From Sphingobacterium shayense (GTDB taxonomy: Bacteria; Bacteroidota; Bacteroidia; Sphingobacteriales; Sphingobacteriaceae): a DNA stretch of 64,000 nt. Both the position numbers and the translations under genes were made by a program. Where the stretch lies: positions 1 to 64,000 of the forward strand of contig NZ_JABMCQ010000004.1 in NCBI RefSeq assembly GCF_013179575.1, written 5' to 3'. Under the pieces are notes generated by a model. That model was not told the DNA's origin. It ran no database searches and saw nothing but the letters and a program-made list of their open reading frames with translations. Below, one piece after another: positions 62,475 through 64,000 of the stretch. The first letter of the stretch is position 1, and each line of letters opens with the position of its first letter.

Positions 62475-64000
62475 ATGAGAAGCGCTGCGACTTTTCTGTT
62501 TATGGTGTTGAGTACGCTGTCTTTGTCCGGGCAGACTATGCGGATGGACACTTATTGTAATCCGCTGAATTTGGATTATACCTACATGATCTATAATGCT
62601 CACAAAGATATTTCTTACCGCTCGGGTGCCGATCCTGCGGTTGTTGAATTTAGAGGCGAATATTATATGTTTGTTACCCGTAGTCATGGATACTGGCACT
62701 CTGCGGACTTGCAAAATTGGAATTTTATAAAACCCGAAATTTGGTATTTTGAAGGTTCCAATGCACCCGCTGCCCATAATTACAAAGATTCAGTGCTTTA
62801 TGTTGCTGGCAATCCGTCAGGAAGCATGAGCATTCTTTATACAGACAATCCAAAGAAGGGCGACTGGAAATCGACACCGTCAATTCTCAATGATTTGCAA
62901 GACCCGGATTTGTTTATCGATGACGACGGACAGGCTTATATGTTTTGGGGATCATCAAACAAATTTCCCGTTCGGGGAAGGAAGCTAAATAAAAATAAAC
63001 GTTTCATCGCTTCCGAGGAGATTGTAGAGCTGTTCAATCTTGATGCGCAGAAACACGGATGGGAACGCTTTGGAGAGAACCATTCGGATACGGTGCTCAC
63101 CGGATATATCGAGGGCCCATGGCTGACTAAACATAATGGTAAGTATTATATGCAATACGCCGCTCCTGGCACAGAATTCAATGTGTATGGAGATGGTGTA
63201 TATACGGCCGATCACCCTCTTGGACCGTATAGTTATCAACAGCATAATCCTATTTCGTATAAGCCAGGCGGATATATGAATGGGGCAGGCCATGGAAGTA
63301 CTACTCGAGGGCCCGGGGGTAGCTATTGGCATTTTGCGACGATGGACTATTCGGTAAACATGAATTGGGAGCGACGGTTGTGCATGTTCCCGACCTTCTT
63401 CGATCGCGATGGTATCATGTATACGGATACTTATTTTGGAGACTATCCGCGGTATGCTCCATCGGTTCCTGAGAAGAATGGACGGTTTAGGGGATGGATG
63501 TTGCTGTCGTACAACAAACCGGTAACAGTTTCATCGGCGCAACCTGGTTTTAGCAAGGAAAATCTTACAGATGAAATCGCTAAGACCGCCTGGCTGGCAG
63601 AAAATAACGGCAATAAGCAATGGGTAATGATAGATTTGCAGCGTAACTCTGAGATGTATGCTATTCAGATTAACTACGCGGACTATAAGTCTGGAATATA
63701 CGGACGAATGCCTGGTTTGAAGCACCGCTACACCCTACAGGGATCGCTCGATGGCCAGGAGTGGTTTACGGTAATTGATAAGCGAAATAGTTTTAAAGAT
63801 ACCCCAAACGATTATGTAGAACTGGAACGTCCGGTAACAGTTCGCTACATAAGATATAACAATATTGAGGTGCCAACTCCACATTTGGCTATGTCGGAAA
63901 TCCGTGTATTTGGCAAAGGCTCTGGAAAAAAACCTGTTAAGGTGAAGGGTTTAGATATACGAAGATATACCGATCGGAGAGATGTGCGTATTCATTGGAA
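62475..64000 (+). CDS. Family 43-like glycoside hydrolase with F5/8 domain (partial)
   Basis: About 508 residues are visible; the gene runs off the right edge. The ATG at 62475, one base after the sulfatase stop, gives the signal MRSAATFLFMVLSTLSLSGQ. The five-bladed propeller carries the expected acids: Asp53 in GADPAVVEF, Asp143/Asp145 in LQDPDLFIDDDG and Glu213 in GYIEGPWLTKHNGKYYMQY. From about residue 352 (YNKPVTVSSAQPGFSKENLTDEI) an F5/8-type carbohydrate-binding domain follows, ending in LAMSEIRVFG. Substrate class (xylan, arabinan or other) is not readable. Confidence 0.85.
   Translation, partial: MRSAATFLFMVLSTLSLSGQTMRMDTYCNPLNLDYTYMIYNAHKDISYRSGADPAVVEFRGEYYMFVTRSHGYWHSADLQNWNFIKPEIWYFEGSNAPAAHNYKDSVLYVAGNPSGSMSILYTDNPKKGDWKSTPSILNDLQDPDLFIDDDGQAYMFWGSSNKFPVRGRKLNKNKRFIASEEIVELFNLDAQKHGWERFGENHSDTVLTGYIEGPWLTKHNGKYYMQYAAPGTEFNVYGDGVYTADHPLGPYSYQQHNPISYKPGGYMNGAGHGSTTRGPGGSYWHFATMDYSVNMNWERRLCMFPTFFDRDGIMYTDTYFGDYPRYAPSVPEKNGRFRGWMLLSYNKPVTVSSAQPGFSKENLTDEIAKTAWLAENNGNKQWVMIDLQRNSEMYAIQINYADYKSGIYGRMPGLKHRYTLQGSLDGQEWFTVIDKRNSFKDTPNDYVELERPVTVRYIRYNNIEVPTPHLAMSEIRVFGKGSGKKPVKVKGLDIRRYTDRRDVRIHW

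Noticed and set aside
1-64000. CRISPR arrays, tRNA or rRNA genes, insertion sequences
   Set aside because: No regularly spaced repeats, cloverleaf-like sequence, transposase or flanking terminal repeats were seen by eye; this is not a computed search.

Overview
The window looks like chromosomal DNA of a Bacteroidota bacterium, most likely Sphingobacteriaceae-like. The evidence is the set of families present (PCMD lipoprotein, PorT-like barrel, DUF5690 and TIGR03364 pair, Bacteroidota-type FtsX permeases, sulfatases beside GH29 and GH43), weak Shine-Dalgarno sequences, and a few TAnnTTTG -7 promoter elements. I saw no rRNA, tRNA, CRISPR array, insertion sequence or phage gene. The assignment rests on family recognition only.

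Layout. 0-8.7 kb: an AraC-type regulator cut by the left edge diverges from a tight catabolic operon (fucose-isomerase-like protein, AraB-like FGGY kinase, SSS symporter, DHDPS-family lyase, sialidase-like exported protein, DUF3748 lipoprotein). 8.7-13.4 kb: small housekeeping or stress genes (two VOC proteins, GNAT, two membrane proteins, AraC regulator). 13.6-17.0 kb: phosphonate-type genes (TIGR03364 FAD oxidoreductase, DUF5690 transporter, phosphonatase-like HAD hydrolase). 17.3-23.9 kb: a four-gene cytochrome c/DUF1549-DUF1553, DUF1501, TIM-barrel isomerase, DUF2231-cytochrome c-LRR operon of the kind familiar from planctomycetes. 24.1-27.1 kb: MscS remnant, PCMD lipoprotein, beta-barrel protein, and a lipoprotein gene frameshifted in a five-base homopolymer. 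27.3-32.8 kb: alkaline-phosphatase-like enzyme, then metallophosphoesterase, GlpT-like MFS transporter and TIGR03366-like alcohol dehydrogenase, divergent from an XRE-cupin regulator. 33.2-40.7 kb: DUF4091 protein, GH29 fucosidase and two sulfatases. 41.2-47.0 kb: vWA and MoxR-like AAA pair, ECF sigma and anti-sigma pair with TTG starts, and two ferritin-like proteins. 47.3-59.9 kb: DinB, ChrA remnant, PD40 lipoprotein, two FtsX-type permeases with sigma-54-like promoters, a quinone-oxidoreductase-like enzyme, a MobA-like/MoeA fusion, a lipoprotein and an S41 peptidase remnant. 60.2-64 kb: a membrane protein, a third sulfatase and a GH43 gene that runs off the right edge.

How it fits together. 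The most interesting signals are regulatory. A 20-base palindrome upstream of the alcohol dehydrogenase (32085-32104) recurs with 18/20 identity upstream of the DUF5690 gene and about 16/20 upstream of the phosphonatase-like gene, 15 kb away. This suggests that the XRE-cupin regulator controls one split organophosphorus regulon. Separately, each FtsX-type permease gene has a -24/-12-like element and paired TGTTC/GAACA sites spaced exactly 21 bp, suggesting a sigma-54 enhancer-binding protein encoded elsewhere. The carbohydrate genes (GH29, three sulfatases, GH43, DUF4091, DUF1549/DUF1501 cluster) point to use of sulfated, fucose-containing polysaccharides, but no SusC/SusD pair is present here. 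At least four gene remnants lie between operons, so the region is eroding at its seams.
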